Source: Vibrio diabolicus (lineage in GTDB: Bacteria; Pseudomonadota; Gammaproteobacteria; Enterobacterales; Vibrionaceae). From it: 64,000 bases of DNA. This document shows positions 18,522 to 29,248 of the stretch, in pieces (the stretch's first letter is position 1; each line of letters begins with the position of its first letter). Location: positions 248,001-312,000 of the forward strand of contig CCKK01000003.1 in assembly GCA_001048675.1 (NCBI GenBank), written 5' to 3'. Below the pieces are notes generated by a model. That model was not told the DNA's origin, did not search any database, and saw only the letters and a list, made by a program, of their open reading frames with translations. A program made the position numbers and the translations under genes.

Positions 18522-19550
18522 ATGACAACACTGACAATCACTCGTCCTGACGACTGGCACGTTCACTTACGCGATGGGGAAGTTCTTAAAGACACCGTTC
18601 GCGACATCAGCCGCTACAATGGCCGTGCGCTGATCATGCCAAATACCGTCCCACCAGTTACTACAACTGAGCTCGCCCTAGCCTACCGTGACCGAATTCT
18701 AAAAGAGCAACATGGCGAACAGTTTGAACCTTTGATGGCGCTTTACCTCACAGACAACACCACACCAGATGAAATACGTAAGGCTAAAGCCACCGGAAAC
18801 ATTGTTGCTGCCAAGCTTTATCCTGCTGGAGCTACCACAAACTCAGATTCCGGAGTGACCAATGCGAAGAACATTTACCACGTTCTCGAAGCGATGGAAG
18901 AAGTCGGAATGTTACTTTTGGTTCATGGCGAAGTAACACATCACGATGTTGATATCTTCGACCGAGAGAAAGAATTCCTTGATACTGTCCTCGCTCCTAT
19001 CGTCAATGACTTCCCTAATCTTAAAATCGTTCTAGAACACATCACTACCGCCGACGCAGCAAACTTCGTTAATAACGCCTCAGATAACGTAGCTGCTACC
19101 ATCACTGCTCACCATCTTCTTTTCAACCGTAACCATATGCTTGTGGGTGGTATTAAACCTCATTTCTACTGTTTGCCAATTCTTAAGCGCGGAACCCACC
19201 AGCAAGCGCTGATCGAAGCAGCAACTAGTGGTAGCAAGAAGTTTTTCCTAGGTACAGACTCGGCACCACATGCGAAAGGGGCAAAAGAGTCCGCTTGCGG
19301 TTGTGCTGGTTCTTACACTGCACACGCAGCGCTAGAGCTTTATGCAGAAGTATTCGAGAATGAAGGCAAGCTGGAAAACTTGGAAGCGTTTTCAAGCTTC
19401 AATGGTCCTGATTTTTACGGCATTGCGCGCAACACAGATACGGTAACGTTAGAAAAATCCGCTTGGGATGTGCCGGAAACGATGCCATTTGGCAATGATA
19501 TCGTTGTGCCTATTCGAGCAAATGAACAAATTGAGTGGAAAGTGAAGTAA
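18522..19550 (+). CDS. pyrC: Dihydroorotase
   Basis: 342 residues. It closes carbamoyl-aspartate to dihydroorotate in pyrimidine synthesis. Metal ligands are visible: His-x-His in [11 protein letters not shown], the carboxylated Lys in AAKLYPAG, His in VHGEVTHHD and LEHITT, and Asp in [13 protein letters not shown]. It is a class II type enzyme. The ATG after GGGAGCAATTA is chosen; an upstream in-frame start would lack a ribosome site and add a non-conserved tail. Confidence 0.96.
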   Translation: MTTLTITRPDDWHVHLRDGEVLKDTVRDISRYNGRALIMPNTVPPVTTTELALAYRDRILKEQHGEQFEPLMALYLTDNTTPDEIRKAKATGNIVAAKLYPAGATTNSDSGVTNAKNIYHVLEAMEEVGMLLLVHGEVTHHDVDIFDREKEFLDTVLAPIVNDFPNLKIVLEHITTADAANFVNNASDNVAATITAHHLLFNRNHMLVGGIKPHFYCLPILKRGTHQQALIEAATSGSKKFFLGTDSAPHAKGAKESACGCAGSYTAHAALELYAEVFENEGKLENLEAFSSFNGPDFYGIARNTDTVTLEKSAWDVPETMPFGNDIVVPIRANEQIEWKVK

Positions 19551-19576
19551 CCACTTTACTGACGTTCCATCCATAA

Positions 19577-19620
19577 AAGAGGGTCATGCCTTTCTGTGAA
19601 AAGAAGTCATGACCCTTGTT
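19577..19620. terminator. Hairpin after pyrC
   Basis: AGGGTCATG pairs with CATGACCCT around a loop of about 19 bases. It lies between pyrC and the convergent DUF808 gene. The T tract is weak. Confidence 0.55.
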
Positions 19621-19648
19621 GTTCTTGTCTTGCTTTGGGCTGTGATTA

Positions 19649-20554
19649 CTAGTGGCCGCGAATTTTTTCTACAGCAGCCCACACAGCAACCACAATCAAT
19701 CCCGCCACAAAGCCGATAATGCCGTTAAGCAAAATAGGCAGAATCGCTGTAGCAACCGAATGACCACTAAAGTTCATAATAATCGGCTCTACAAAGTGAT
19801 GAATGGCAGGTACGTTGTGCACTACAATCCCCCCGCCGACTAAAAACATCGCGGCAGTTCCCACAATCGTTAACAACTTCATCAGCTTTGGTGCAAAAGC
19901 AACTAAAGCACTGCCGACTTTCGCCATCCAGCCCTTACCTTTTGAGCGAATTTCAAGGTAGAAGCCCAAGTCATCCAATTTCACGATGCCTGCTACTAAG
20001 CCATAAACACCAATGGTCATGATGACCGCAATTAAGCTCACCACTAAGATTTGCGTCACAAGGCTCGCCCCAGTCACGGTACCCAACGCAATCACAATGA
20101 TTTCCGCTGAAAGAATAAAGTCCGTTCGAATCGCACCAGCAACTTTGCGTTTTTCATACTCTTCTATCGACTCGCCAGTATTAACTAACTCTTCTTTTTC
20201 TTCGTGCGGATGGGAGTGAGGGAATATTTTCTCAAGCACCTTTTCTGCCCCTTCAAAGCAGAGAAACAAGCCGCCAATTAGCAATAGTGGCATGATAAGC
20301 CATGGAATAATCGCGCTAATTAGCAATGCTGAAGGAACTAAAATCAATTTGTTTTTGAACGAGCCTTTCGCAACCGCCCAAACCACTGGAATTTCTCGCT
20401 CAGATGCAACACCAGACACTTGTTGAGCGTTTAACGCTAGGTCATCACCCAACACACCTGCGGTTTTCTTTGCCGCCATTTTCGACATTAAGGCGACATC
20501 GTCGAGTACCGTGGCAATATCATCCAACAGTGTGAGTAAACTTGCTCCAGCCAT
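19649..20554 (-). CDS. DUF808 (YedI-like) inner-membrane protein
   Basis: 301 residues. The start [21 protein letters not shown] and the following [15 protein letters not shown] segment are characteristic of DUF808/YedI. Six or more hydrophobic segments follow, for example [30 protein letters not shown] helices (about 90-120), and a charged loop rich in Glu/His near 125-145. A TTG start upstream would add 21 residues without support. The function of the family is unknown. Confidence 0.88.
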   Translation of the reverse strand: MAGASLLTLLDDIATVLDDVALMSKMAAKKTAGVLGDDLALNAQQVSGVASEREIPVVWAVAKGSFKNKLILVPSALLISAIIPWLIMPLLLIGGLFLCFEGAEKVLEKIFPHSHPHEEKEELVNTGESIEEYEKRKVAGAIRTDFILSAEIIVIALGTVTGASLVTQILVVSLIAVIMTIGVYGLVAGIVKLDDLGFYLEIRSKGKGWMAKVGSALVAFAPKLMKLLTIVGTAAMFLVGGGIVVHNVPAIHHFVEPIIMNFSGHSVATAILPILLNGIIGFVAGLIVVAVWAAVEKIRGH

Positions 20555-20726
20555 TTTTTGTCTCTTATATGAAATTGAGTAAGTAACAAAATGTAACACC
20601 AATAAATCACTCATCAAAGTGATGATTTTGCAAAGAATACTATCCCAAATGGTGTTTTATATTGCCGTTAAGATAAGACAGGTCTAGTCTTGTGGTACCT
20701 TTCAGCAGTCAAAAGAAAAAGTATAG

Positions 20727-21644
20727 ATGAAAAGTGGATACATTTACCCAATCGGTACCCCTGGCCAACCTTGGAGCGAAGAAGAACGTCAAGCTTGGTT
20801 AGCAACGCAAGAAGTAAAACGTAGCTACCAAGATGAAGTTGTCAGTAAAATCGATGCTCTACGCGAGCGTTTTGATGTTGAACAATACGGTGCACTCTCA
20901 TACAACGAGGCACGTTTCCCTCTGTTTTGTATCAAAACTCGCAACTGGGATTCAACGAAGCCTGTTGTTTTGGTCACAGGTGGCGTGCACGGTTACGAGA
21001 CGAGTGGTGTACATGGCGCTTTAAAGTTTGTAGAAACAGAAGCAGAGCGCTACGCAGAGCATTTCAATATTGTCGTTGCACCTTGCGTGAGCCCTTGGGG
21101 TTACGAGGTGATCAACCGCTGGAACCCAAACGCGATTGATCCAAACCGCTCTTTCTATAAGGATAGCCCTGCCGAAGAATCTGCCAACCTCATGAAGCTC
21201 GTTGCGACATTAGGCGATGTATTAATGCACATTGATTTGCACGAGACGACAGACTCCGATGAAACAGAGTTCCGTCCTGCGCTTGCCGCTCGTGATGGCA
21301 TTGAGTACATCGAGGGCATGATCCCAGACGGTTTTTACACAGTTGGAGATAGTGAAAACCCTCAACCCGAGTTTCAAAAAGCGGTGATTGAATCGGTTGC
21401 GAAAGTGACTCACATTGCACCTGCAGATGAAAATGGCGAAATCATTGGTTCACCAGTCGTACAGTTTGGCGTTATCAACTACCCAATGGTGAAGCTGGGT
21501 CTGTGTGGCGGCGTAACAAATTGCGTTTACGGCACGACAACGGAAGTGTACCCAGACAGCCCAACGGTGACCGACGAAGAGTGCAACGATGCGCAAGTTG
21601 CAGCCGTGGTCGGTGGTCTAGATTACGTTCTGGCTCAGTTATAA
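20727..21644 (+). CDS. M14-family (succinylglutamate desuccinylase-like) metallopeptidase
   Basis: 305 residues. Zinc-site pattern: His and Glu in TGGVHGYETSGVHGAL (about 85-100) and the later His in MHIDLHETTDSDETEF. RSFYKDSPAEESANL is typical for M14 amidohydrolase-like enzymes, and TEVYPDSP near the end may supply the catalytic Glu. It probably cleaves a carboxy-terminal amide bond; substrate unknown. Its stop overlaps the end of the convergent AraC gene by about six bases. Confidence 0.82.
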   Translation: MKSGYIYPIGTPGQPWSEEERQAWLATQEVKRSYQDEVVSKIDALRERFDVEQYGALSYNEARFPLFCIKTRNWDSTKPVVLVTGGVHGYETSGVHGALKFVETEAERYAEHFNIVVAPCVSPWGYEVINRWNPNAIDPNRSFYKDSPAEESANLMKLVATLGDVLMHIDLHETTDSDETEFRPALAARDGIEYIEGMIPDGFYTVGDSENPQPEFQKAVIESVAKVTHIAPADENGEIIGSPVVQFGVINYPMVKLGLCGGVTNCVYGTTTEVYPDSPTVTDEECNDAQVAAVVGGLDYVLAQL

Positions 21645-22427
21645 TAAGCGGTTCTTATATTGCTCCGGTGTCATGCCGGAGTATTTCTTGAACATCGCGA
21701 TAAAAGGGCTGGCTTGGTTATAACCTAACGTTAGCGCGACTTCTTTCACGGTCTGTCCTTTACGCAACAACTCCATAGAATGCAAATAACGCACACGTAA
21801 ACGCCACTCAGTAAAGCTCATGCCCAACTCACTCTGACAGTGTCTCGCCAACGTGCGTTCTGTGGTATGCACTTTTTCCGCCCACTCCGCCAAACTGATC
21901 TCATCCGTCGGCGATTCTTCTACTGCTTTTAAGATCGGTTCAAGATACTTGTTATCGGTCGTTGGTAAAAAGTGGTGTTCCACTTCTTGCTTTGCGAGCT
22001 GGTCCAATAATACCTGTACCAAGCGCTTGTCTTCATCACTTTGCGCCACGTTAATATCTCGTTGACGAAAGTCCTCAATAATGGACGACACGATTGGAGT
22101 CACTTTGATCAGACTCGTTTTGGTAGGAAAGTGCGCCGTCAATTCAGGGGCAATGTTCAAAGAACAATATTCGATAGGTTTACGGTTGTAACTAGTATGA
22201 CGGATTCCAGCAGGAACCCAAATTGCAAGATGCGGAGGCGCTAGAAATCTTGTATCTTCTGCATCCATCTCTAGGATCCCACCGCTGATCAGCTGCACTT
22301 GCCCCCAAGGATGGCTATGAATTCGCGTTTCTGTATTAGAGAGAAAGGCTTCAAAATTCATAAATACATCCGATGGTGCGCGGTCGATTGATAATGAGGG
22401 ATGAAGATTTCTGGCGCTCTTTTTCAA
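21639..22427 (-). CDS. AraC-family regulator with N-terminal cupin
   Basis: 262 residues. An N-terminal cupin sensor (SHPWGQVQLISGGILEM, HLAIWVPAGIRHTSYN) is followed by a complete AraC DNA-binding domain with both helix-turn-helices (SLAEWAEKVHTTERTLARH and KEVALTLGYNQASPFIAMFKKYSGMTPEQYK). The start is a TTG preceded by AGGAAG. It is divergent from the DMT exporter at 22526 and probably controls it, a common arrangement. The inducer is unknown. Confidence 0.87.
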   Translation of the reverse strand: MKKSARNLHPSLSIDRAPSDVFMNFEAFLSNTETRIHSHPWGQVQLISGGILEMDAEDTRFLAPPHLAIWVPAGIRHTSYNRKPIEYCSLNIAPELTAHFPTKTSLIKVTPIVSSIIEDFRQRDINVAQSDEDKRLVQVLLDQLAKQEVEHHFLPTTDNKYLEPILKAVEESPTDEISLAEWAEKVHTTERTLARHCQSELGMSFTEWRLRVRYLHSMELLRKGQTVKEVALTLGYNQASPFIAMFKKYSGMTPEQYKNRLL

Positions 22428-22525
22428 AATTGTCTTCCTATCGCTTACGATGTCTTTTAAGAGATACTTTTTATTATAAAGACCTGCCAGACTAGCGCCA
22501 TCAATAATTGTGCTATAGGGTTCTC

Positions 22526-23431
22526 ATGATTTATTTACTTCCGTTTTTCACCGTTATGATTTGGGGTGGTAACTCAATTGTGAATAAGATGGCAGCAAGC
22601 GCCATTGAACCAAGTGCGATGAGTTTCTATCGTTGGTTTGTCGCAATGGTACTCCTAACGCCATTTTGTCTGCCTGCGATCATCAAACAACGACACATTA
22701 TTCGACCTTACTTAACTAAGCTGGCATTTCTTGCGTTACTTGGCATGGTGCTCAACCAATCACTTGGCTACTACGCTGGTTTAACGACAACGGCTTCCAA
22801 CATGGCACTGATTACCTCTTTGGTTCCTTTGATCAGTGTGTTTTTAAGTGTTCCTCTGTTAGGCAAGTCTGTATCAATGTTAAGTATCGTCGGTGGTGTG
22901 ATTTCGCTCGGCGGCTTGGCGTTTATGCTTGGTCATGGTGATATCACCTACTTTTTACATCAAGACATGACCCAAGGTGATAGCCTTATGCTGATTGCAG
23001 CCATGGTATACGCGGCTTACTGCGTGCTGCTAAAACGCTGGAAGATGCCTTTCAGTAGTTTGACTCTGGTTTACATGCAAGGCTTCTTCTCGGTTGTGAT
23101 GCTTACACCACTTTGGCTCTCTAGTGAGCAACTGTTACCAAACCAAGACGCGCTACCATTAATCGCCTATGCTGGCATTGCGGCTTCCATTTTTGCGCCG
23201 TTAATGTGGGTGAAAGCGATTGATTCAATTGGCGCTGATTCAAGTGCCATGTTCATGAACTTAATGCCCGTGGTTTCTGTCATACTTGCTTCTACGTTGA
23301 TTGGTGAGAAAATTTACGCTTACCACATTATTGGTGGGCTGTTAGTCATCTCTGGCGTTATCCTGTCGCAAATAAAAATACGACACAGAAAGCCATTGCC
23401 CAATTCTGAGATTGCCTCCACCGCCAATTAA
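22526..23431 (+). CDS. EamA/DMT-family exporter
   Basis: 301 residues with ten hydrophobic segments in two EamA repeats. The first begins PFFTVMIWGGNSIVNKMAA and the second SLMLIAAMVYAAYCVLLKRW. The C-terminus ends in a short basic tail. The ATG after AGGGTTCTC is chosen over an upstream TTG. It is divergent from the AraC regulator. Family members export metabolites or amino acids; the substrate cannot be told. Confidence 0.88.
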   Translation: MIYLLPFFTVMIWGGNSIVNKMAASAIEPSAMSFYRWFVAMVLLTPFCLPAIIKQRHIIRPYLTKLAFLALLGMVLNQSLGYYAGLTTTASNMALITSLVPLISVFLSVPLLGKSVSMLSIVGGVISLGGLAFMLGHGDITYFLHQDMTQGDSLMLIAAMVYAAYCVLLKRWKMPFSSLTLVYMQGFFSVVMLTPLWLSSEQLLPNQDALPLIAYAGIAASIFAPLMWVKAIDSIGADSSAMFMNLMPVVSVILASTLIGEKIYAYHIIGGLLVISGVILSQIKIRHRKPLPNSEIASTAN

Positions 23432-23443
23432 TCCCAGTTCCCC

Positions 23444-23474
23444 AAGCCACAGAACCACTCTGTGGCTTTTTGTT
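23444..23474 (+). terminator. Terminator after the DMT exporter
   Basis: AAGCCACAGA pairs with TCTGTGGCTT around ACCAC, followed by TTTTGTTTT. Confidence 0.88.
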
Positions 23475-23576
23475 TTCATCGTTCGAATAAAAGTTAATAT
23501 TTTGTTTCATTCTCTATTCCCGAAAATTCATCTTACTGCTAAATTGGGAAAACAATAACCCATCAAGGAAAGACAG

Positions 23577-24062
23577 ATGAGCAGTGGTCAAAGAGACATT
23601 ACCCTTCGCTTTTTAGCAGAACCCAGTGACGTCAATTTCGGCGGAAAAGTGCACGGCGGCGCCGTAATGAAATGGATTGACTTAGCAGCCTACGCCTGCT
23701 CTGCAGCGTGGAGTGGCAAATATTGCATTACTGCATACGCAGGTGGTATTCGTTTTGTTGCGCCGATTCATGTCGGCAACTTAGTCGAAGTTAGCGCGAA
23801 AGTCATTTATACCGGACGAAGCTCAATGCACATCGCGATTGACGTGCAAGCCAGTGACCCAAAACAAATGAAAAACAGACTCACCACCCACTGTATCGTT
23901 ATTATGGTTGCTGTAGATGAGAACGGAAAACCAACCGACGTGCCGAAATGGGTTCCAGAATCTGATGAAGATAAAGCCTTGGAACAATCCGCGATCCGCC
24001 TTATGAACATGCGCAAAGAAATCGGGGAAGAGATGGAAGCGCACGTAAAGTATCTCAAGTAA
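23577..24062 (+). CDS. Hot-dog acyl-CoA thioesterase
   Basis: 161 residues. DVNFGGKVHGGAVMKWIDLAAYACS (about 19-43) is the acyl-CoA hydrolase hot-dog helix, with the Asn/Asp and Gly-Gly of the YciA/BACH type. GGIRFVAPIHVGNLVEVSAKVIYTGRSSM gives the central strands. A charged C-terminal helix follows. It cleaves acyl-CoA thioesters; chain preference cannot be read. AAGGAAAGAC precedes the ATG. Confidence 0.88.
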   Translation: MSSGQRDITLRFLAEPSDVNFGGKVHGGAVMKWIDLAAYACSAAWSGKYCITAYAGGIRFVAPIHVGNLVEVSAKVIYTGRSSMHIAIDVQASDPKQMKNRLTTHCIVIMVAVDENGKPTDVPKWVPESDEDKALEQSAIRLMNMRKEIGEEMEAHVKYLK

Positions 24063-24209
24063 CCTACATCCGTTAAGAACGCTATTGACTACCTCAACGT
24101 TACTTATAACCAGAGTGTGGAGCAACATCATGGTTTTGCCATTTGCTTCACACTCGGCCTCCTCTGTCATAAATCCTTCACCTAGCTTTGCTTAAATCCT
24201 TCCACTATT

Positions 24210-24479
24210 TTGGAGTTGGATAGAGTTTGGATCTTGAGACTAAAAGAAACGACCTTAAGTGAAGAGACGTTGACCAATTTAAAAGCGGTCGAGTACCAGT
24301 GGGTAAGAACCATGTACGTCGAGGGGTATAACGAAACAGAAATTAACCATTACATTCAAACCTGCTTTGGCGGTGATGTCACCTTTGCAAATTTATTTCG
24401 TCGCGTCGCACTACAGCAAGAAAGCTTATACACGCTGCTTCAATACGTTGGATGTGCCCCCTCCAGTCGAGAGTTTTAA
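24210..24479 (+). CDS. Small hypothetical protein
   Basis: Up to 89 residues, not recognised. Predicted to be mainly helical and without membrane segments (EETLTNLKAVEYQWVRTMYV). The start is uncertain: only TTG codons (24210, 24216, 24231) are in frame near GGAG and AGAG purine stretches. Codon usage resembles neighbours, which favours a real gene. It is isolated between the thioesterase and the mal operon. Confidence 0.45.
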   Translation: MELDRVWILRLKETTLSEETLTNLKAVEYQWVRTMYVEGYNETEINHYIQTCFGGDVTFANLFRRVALQQESLYTLLQYVGCAPSSREF

Positions 24480-24621
24480 TCCTTACCTACCTCAATTTTA
24501 CTGATACCTGAACTCAGGTTATTTATGTGAAGTGCTACGCAGGGCATTATTCAAGCCCTGTGTAATCCATTGCAAAGCCGCTAATCTTTATCCGCTTATT
24601 GAACAACTGTATTTAACAGGT

Positions 24622-24650
24622 ATAAAAAAACCTGAGTCTAAACTCAGGTT
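24622..24650 (-). terminator. Terminator downstream of malG
   Basis: AACCTGAGT and ACTCAGGTT form a nine-pair stem with a CTAA loop. Read leftward it is followed by a run of seven T, so it can end the mal transcript. Confidence 0.75.
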
Positions 24651-24783
24651 ATGGTTACAAAAACTGTTAGTGATTGAATCGTAAGGAACTAAGCTAACAG
24701 CCAGCTATGCGTAACGCCAATAAAAGCCAAGATATTACTGATCGGCGGCCAAACCAAAATTGTAATATCCGTGCTACGTATAA

Positions 24784-24807
24784 GGGCGACCATGTGGTCG
24801 CCCTTTT
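24784..24807. terminator. Hairpin just after malG
   Basis: GGGCGACCA and TGGTCGCCC form a nine-pair GC-rich stem, with TTTT on the rightward side and a weak T tract leftward. It may stabilise or end the mal mRNA 3' end. Confidence 0.65.
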
Positions 24808-24841
24808 CTAGTTATTCTTATCAATCTCAGACCACAAGAGA

Positions 24842-25732
24842 TTATCCTTTCACACCACCAGCGGTTAGACCACCAACCAACCAGCGTTGAGCAAGTAAGA
24901 ATACGGCAGTGATTGGCACTGCTGAAAGTACAGCAGCTGCTGCAAAGTCACCCCACAAGTAGTTTTGTGGATATAGGTATTGCTGCATACCCACTGCAAG
25001 TGTGTACGAGTCTACATCAGAAAGTAGTAGTGATGCTACAGGAACTTCACCAATTACCATGATGAAAGACAAGATGAATACTACCGCTAGGATTGGCACA
25101 GACAATGGAAGCAATACCAAACGGAATGCTTGCCATGGTGTCGCACCATCCAGTGCCGCCGCTTCTTCTAACGAAGAGTCAATACTTTCGAAGTAGCCTT
25201 TAATCGTCCAAACGTGCAGTGCGATACCACCTAAATAAGCGAAGATCAGACCGCCGTGCGTGTTCAGACCAAGGAATGGGATGTACTGACCCAATTTGTC
25301 GAACAACGCGTATAGAGCAACCAATGCCAATACCGCAGGGAACATTTGGAAGATCATCATCGCTTTTAGGATAGTGTTCTTACCTTTGAACTTCATACGA
25401 GCAAACGCATAAGCTGATGTGGTTGATAGCGCCACGATTAGGATTGCAGAAATACCACCCACTTTTACTGAGTTCCACAGCCATGTCATGACTGGGAATG
25501 GTGGCGGTGTAACTGTACCGTCTGGGTTAGTCACCGAGAAACCTAATGCCAATTTCCAGTGATCAAGCGTTGGGTTGTCTGGGATCAGACTACCCGTTGC
25601 AAAGTTACCTTCACGGAATGAAATCGCGATGATCATCAGTAAAGGGAAAATAATCAGTGCCAAGAATGCCCACATCGCAATATGAGTAGCCCAAACACGA
25701 TACTTTAATGACTTACCTTGTACCATTGCCAT
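24842..25732 (-). CDS. malG: Maltose/maltodextrin ABC permease MalG
   Basis: 296 residues with six membrane segments and the EAA loop for MalK contact ([32 protein letters not shown], about 185-216). It is close to E. coli MalG in length and ends in the same TAGGVKG-type tail. It forms the maltose channel with MalF. Separated from malF by 12 bases in the operon malE-malF-malG. Confidence 0.96.
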   Translation of the reverse strand: MAMVQGKSLKYRVWATHIAMWAFLALIIFPLLMIIAISFREGNFATGSLIPDNPTLDHWKLALGFSVTNPDGTVTPPPFPVMTWLWNSVKVGGISAILIVALSTTSAYAFARMKFKGKNTILKAMMIFQMFPAVLALVALYALFDKLGQYIPFLGLNTHGGLIFAYLGGIALHVWTIKGYFESIDSSLEEAAALDGATPWQAFRLVLLPLSVPILAVVFILSFIMVIGEVPVASLLLSDVDSYTLAVGMQQYLYPQNYLWGDFAAAAVLSAVPITAVFLLAQRWLVGGLTAGGVKG

Positions 25733-25744
25733 TGTAATCTCTCC

Positions 25745-27319
25745 TTAGTCCTGAGCTACTTTAGTTACGCGTAGGTTGATAAGTGCCAATGCGCCAACCA
25801 ATAGGAAGATAAGTGTTGCTACTGCACTTGCTAGACCGAAGTCTTGACCGCCAGCACCTTCAAATGCAATTCGGTAGGTGTAACTTACCAATAGGTCTGT
25901 GTAACCCGCAGGTTCTGACGTACCAATCATGTTTGGACCACCGCCTGTCAACAACTGGATAAGCACGAAGTTGTTGAAGTTAAAGGCAAAGCTCGCAATC
26001 AACAATGGTGTTAACGGCTTCAACATCATTGGTAGCGTGATACGAGTAAAGTTAGTAATAAAGTTCGCACCATCAATTGCTGACGCTTCATATAAATCAT
26101 CAGGAATCGCTTTGAGTAGACCCATACATAGAATCATCATGTAAGGGAAACCAAGCCACGTGTTCACAATCAGAATCATGGTTTTCGCCATGAATGGGTC
26201 TGAGAACCAAGCTGGGCTAATACCGAACAACCCTTCCAGAAGCATGTTGATCTCACCAAAGCTTTGGTTAAACAAACCTTTAAAGATCAAGATAGAAATA
26301 AACGCCGGTACCGCATAAGGCAGAATCAGTAAGAGTCGGTAAACCGAACGGCCTTTTAATGCTTCCCACTGAACAACACTTGCTAGAACAAGACCAATTA
26401 CAAGCGTAAATAGTACGGTGAGTGCTGAGAACACAATCGTCCAGATAAAGATACTGATAAACGGCTCTTTGATGCCATCATCTTTCCACACACGCTCAAA
26501 GTTGTGTGTGCCAATGTTCACCACAAAGCCAGGAGACACTGTGCTACCAACAAACTGACCGTTTTCATCGACAGGTTGGTAGTAACCTACTTCCATATTT
26601 GGACGTAACGTCTCTTCAGTACGATTGTTGTAAAGCGTTTCGCCGTCTTCTTGCAGCGTGTACAAAGGCACAACTGCCGCAAACTTACGTAACCCGCTCA
26701 TGCGGATGTCTTCACCGCTCGGCAGATGCAAATCAACACTGCTCAACGTATTACGGCTCTTAACAATCGTCTTGATTGATTCTTTCTCGCCCGTAGCTTC
26801 TTCAATTGGCGATAGGTCAAGATCCGATGCTGAAAGGCTATCTAGTTGAAAAGTGGGCGTAGCAAGTAGCTCCCCATCTTTTTCAACCACAAGCTGATGT
26901 CCTTGATCCGTTTTATATAAAGTGAACGGGTAGCTATCACCACTTTGATAAGTTCTGTCCAAAAGTACGCTCTGCGCACGATCAAAAGAGAGTTGGTTTT
27001 TCGCGCTGTAGTTGGTAAACGCCAAACCTATGGTGTACGCCAGAGGGAAAAGAATGAAAAGGATCATCCCTGCGATACCAGGGTAGATGTAACGGTGTGC
27101 GTACGTCTTTTTACTACCAAAGATGAACAACGCTAAAGCGGTAAGAATGATCGTAAGTAGTGCAAACGCAATCTCACCGCGTGAATACATAAGGATTGTT
27201 GCGTAGCCATTGATAATGCCGACTGTGCCTAAAAGTGACCATTTCATGAACACTTTTTTGCTGCTCGGAAGGCTGGCTTCTGGTGCTGTCATAGCATTTG
27301 TACCTTGAACTGACTGCAT
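25745..27319 (-). CDS. malF: Maltose/maltodextrin ABC permease MalF
   Basis: 524 residues. MalF-specific features are the long N-terminal membrane region, the large periplasmic P2 loop (about 95-270) and the EAA loop (DLYEASAIDGANFITNFTRITLPMM). The P2 loop contacts MalE. The chosen ATG gives a cytoplasmic N-tail of about 27 residues. Lies about 80 bases after malE with no visible gene between. Confidence 0.96.
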   Translation of the reverse strand: MQSVQGTNAMTAPEASLPSSKKVFMKWSLLGTVGIINGYATILMYSRGEIAFALLTIILTALALFIFGSKKTYAHRYIYPGIAGMILFILFPLAYTIGLAFTNYSAKNQLSFDRAQSVLLDRTYQSGDSYPFTLYKTDQGHQLVVEKDGELLATPTFQLDSLSASDLDLSPIEEATGEKESIKTIVKSRNTLSSVDLHLPSGEDIRMSGLRKFAAVVPLYTLQEDGETLYNNRTEETLRPNMEVGYYQPVDENGQFVGSTVSPGFVVNIGTHNFERVWKDDGIKEPFISIFIWTIVFSALTVLFTLVIGLVLASVVQWEALKGRSVYRLLLILPYAVPAFISILIFKGLFNQSFGEINMLLEGLFGISPAWFSDPFMAKTMILIVNTWLGFPYMMILCMGLLKAIPDDLYEASAIDGANFITNFTRITLPMMLKPLTPLLIASFAFNFNNFVLIQLLTGGGPNMIGTSEPAGYTDLLVSYTYRIAFEGAGGQDFGLASAVATLIFLLVGALALINLRVTKVAQD

Positions 27320-27398
27320 AGGGAACCTGCTAGCGAATATAGAATAAATATAGAAAAGTAAGGAGGAGTTGCCCCCTCCTTAAAAAGGTCTTACTTAA

Positions 27399-28577
27399 TT
27401 ATTTAGTCATTTGTTTTTCTGCGTCTGCCAATGCTGCATCGACAGTTTGACGACCATCAACTACGTTGATGATTGCGTTCTTAGCCGCGCCCCAGAATGC
27501 GTTCATTTGAGGGATATTTGGCATAATTTCGCCGTTCATCGCGTTATCCATAGTCGCAGCGATACGGGTATCTGAATCTAGTTCACGTTGGAACGAGTTA
27601 AGCGCTACCGCACCTAGAGGCTTATCGTTGTTAACCATACGTAGGCCGTCGTTTGTTAGTAGGTAGTTCTCAATGAACTCAACCGCTAGGTCTTTGTTTG
27701 GAGACGCAGTGCTGATACCAGCCGTTAGAACACCAACGAATGGCTTAGAAGATTGACCTTGGAACTTAGGTAGCGTAGTCACGCCGTAGTTAACGCCAGA
27801 CTTCTCGATGTTGCCCCAAGACCATGGACCGTTAATCGTCATCGCTGTCTTGCCTTGGTTGAATGCAGACTCAGATACTGAGTAGTCCATATCTGCAGAG
27901 ATCACGCCTTTGTCGACCAAGCCTTTTACGAAGCTCATTGCGTCTTTAACGCCTTCTTTCGCGATACCAGCGTCTTTAACATCGTAACCTTCAGAAGTGT
28001 ATTTGAACGCGTAGCCGCCATCAGCAGCCATTAGTGGCCAAGTGAAGTACGGTTCTTTTAGGTTCCACATGATTGCAGACTTGCCGTCTTTTTTAAGTTT
28101 TGCATCTAGCGCTGCAACTTCTTCCCAAGACTTCGGTGGGTTTGGAACTAGGTCTTTGTTGTAGATTAGAGATAGAGACTCAACCGCAACTGGATAGCCG
28201 ATCAATTTGCCGTCGTAACGTACAGCATCCCAAGCGAAATCAACAATACCTTCTTGAATGTTCTTAGAAGGTTTAATTTCTGCTAGCAGGCCAGCTTCTG
28301 CGTAACCACCGAAACGGTCGTGAGCCCAGAATACGATATCAGGACCGTCGCCAGTCGCTGCAGTTTGAGGGAATTTGTCTTGAAGGCCATCTGGGTGAGC
28401 CACTGTCACTTTAATGCCAGTGTCTTCTTCGAATTTTTTACCAACTTCAGCAAGGCCGTTGTAACCTTTGTCGCCGTTGATCCAGATAGTAAGTTGTCCT
28501 TCTTCGATGGCAGCATTAGCACCAAAAGAACCCAAAGCAACAAGAGTACCTAGTGCTACAGCGCTTAACTTTTTCAT
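27399..28577 (-). CDS. malE: Maltose-binding periplasmic protein MalE
   Basis: 392 residues. A signal peptide ([22 protein letters not shown]) precedes the mature start [22 protein letters not shown], close to E. coli MalE. Sugar-site segments such as [20 protein letters not shown] and [20 protein letters not shown] are intact. AAGGATACGAAC before the ATG at 28577 sets the start. It is the first gene of malEFG and is read leftward from the shared mal control region. Confidence 0.96.
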   Translation of the reverse strand: MKKLSAVALGTLVALGSFGANAAIEEGQLTIWINGDKGYNGLAEVGKKFEEDTGIKVTVAHPDGLQDKFPQTAATGDGPDIVFWAHDRFGGYAEAGLLAEIKPSKNIQEGIVDFAWDAVRYDGKLIGYPVAVESLSLIYNKDLVPNPPKSWEEVAALDAKLKKDGKSAIMWNLKEPYFTWPLMAADGGYAFKYTSEGYDVKDAGIAKEGVKDAMSFVKGLVDKGVISADMDYSVSESAFNQGKTAMTINGPWSWGNIEKSGVNYGVTTLPKFQGQSSKPFVGVLTAGISTASPNKDLAVEFIENYLLTNDGLRMVNNDKPLGAVALNSFQRELDSDTRIAATMDNAMNGEIMPNIPQMNAFWGAAKNAIINVVDGRQTVDAALADAEKQMTK

Positions 28578-29248
28578 GTTCGTATCCTTTTTATATTTTT
28601 GATGTAGGGCTAGTCCATTGAGGTTCAGCCGTATTTCGACATATATCATCTGAAATAATCCAATATGTCTCATCCTCCTAATCCCTACGCCCTTACAATT
28701 ATGACGTATTTTCGTGATCTAAATCGCCAAGGGTAAGAGACTCAAATCACAAAACGGATACTTCCTGTGATCGGTTTCAACTTTAGGTGGTGCAATAATG
28801 TGATTTCCGACCAACTGCTTTATTCCTCCTCCTTTTTACTCCTCCCTATCTACTCCCCCTACAATTATTTCTATTAGGAGGATGTCGCACCTCGCACAAT
28901 CTTACAAACTTCAGTCATCCAAGAGTGGATGGTAAGAACCCTTTCCCAGCAGTGCCTACGTATTAGGAAAAAGATTTGCTGGTTTTGCATTGCCAGACGA
29001 GTGGAATGTCATTATTGGTGTTGTTTGTGGTAATTATTTCACGGGGGAGACAACACGAATAATGTGGGGGAGAGAAACTCGTACTTGGCTATGATGGGTA
29101 GCACTTCTATTCAGGACATTTTATTGAAGTGCTACCCTACTTTTCTTACCAACCGCAATAACTTACCGATTCCTACTGTTACTGCTCGCTAGATAATTCA
29201 TATAATGATGAGCGGTGAATAATAAAAAATTGATCGAGGACGAGCTAC
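28578..29248. promoter_or_regulatory. mal divergent control region with MalT-type and CRP-type sites
   Basis: 671 bases without genes between malE and malK. Leftward MalT-like boxes (consensus GGGGA[T/G]GAGG): AGGAGGATGA at 28670-28679 and three purine repeats between about 28824 and 28860 (GGGGGAGTAG, AGGGAGGAGT, AAGGAGGAGG). Rightward ones: GGAGGATGTC near 28877, and GGGGGAGACA and GGGGGAGAGA near 29043 and 29067. CRP-like sites: TCGTGATCTAAATCGC at 28712-28727 and TGTGATCGGTTTCA from 28766. This mirrors the E. coli malEp-malKp region. Individual sites need footprinting. Confidence 0.65.

Larger units (their letters stand above)
24480..24841. other. 362-base intergenic region with terminators
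   Basis: Contains a short palindrome ACCTGA-AC-TCAGGT near 24506, a leftward terminator at 24622-24650 and a second hairpin at 24784-24807. No gene seen. It separates the housekeeping block from the mal operon. Confidence 0.6.

Noticed and set aside
20727..21644. Aspartoacylase (AspA) identity for the M14-type protein
   Set aside because: The zinc pattern is shared, but the spacing and the rest of the sequence do not single out aspartoacylase, so only the wider family is given.
24500..24760. Integron attC-like or REP element near the short palindromes
   Set aside because: No core-site RYYYAAC pair at suitable distance and no cassette-like gene; the palindromes are better explained as terminators.
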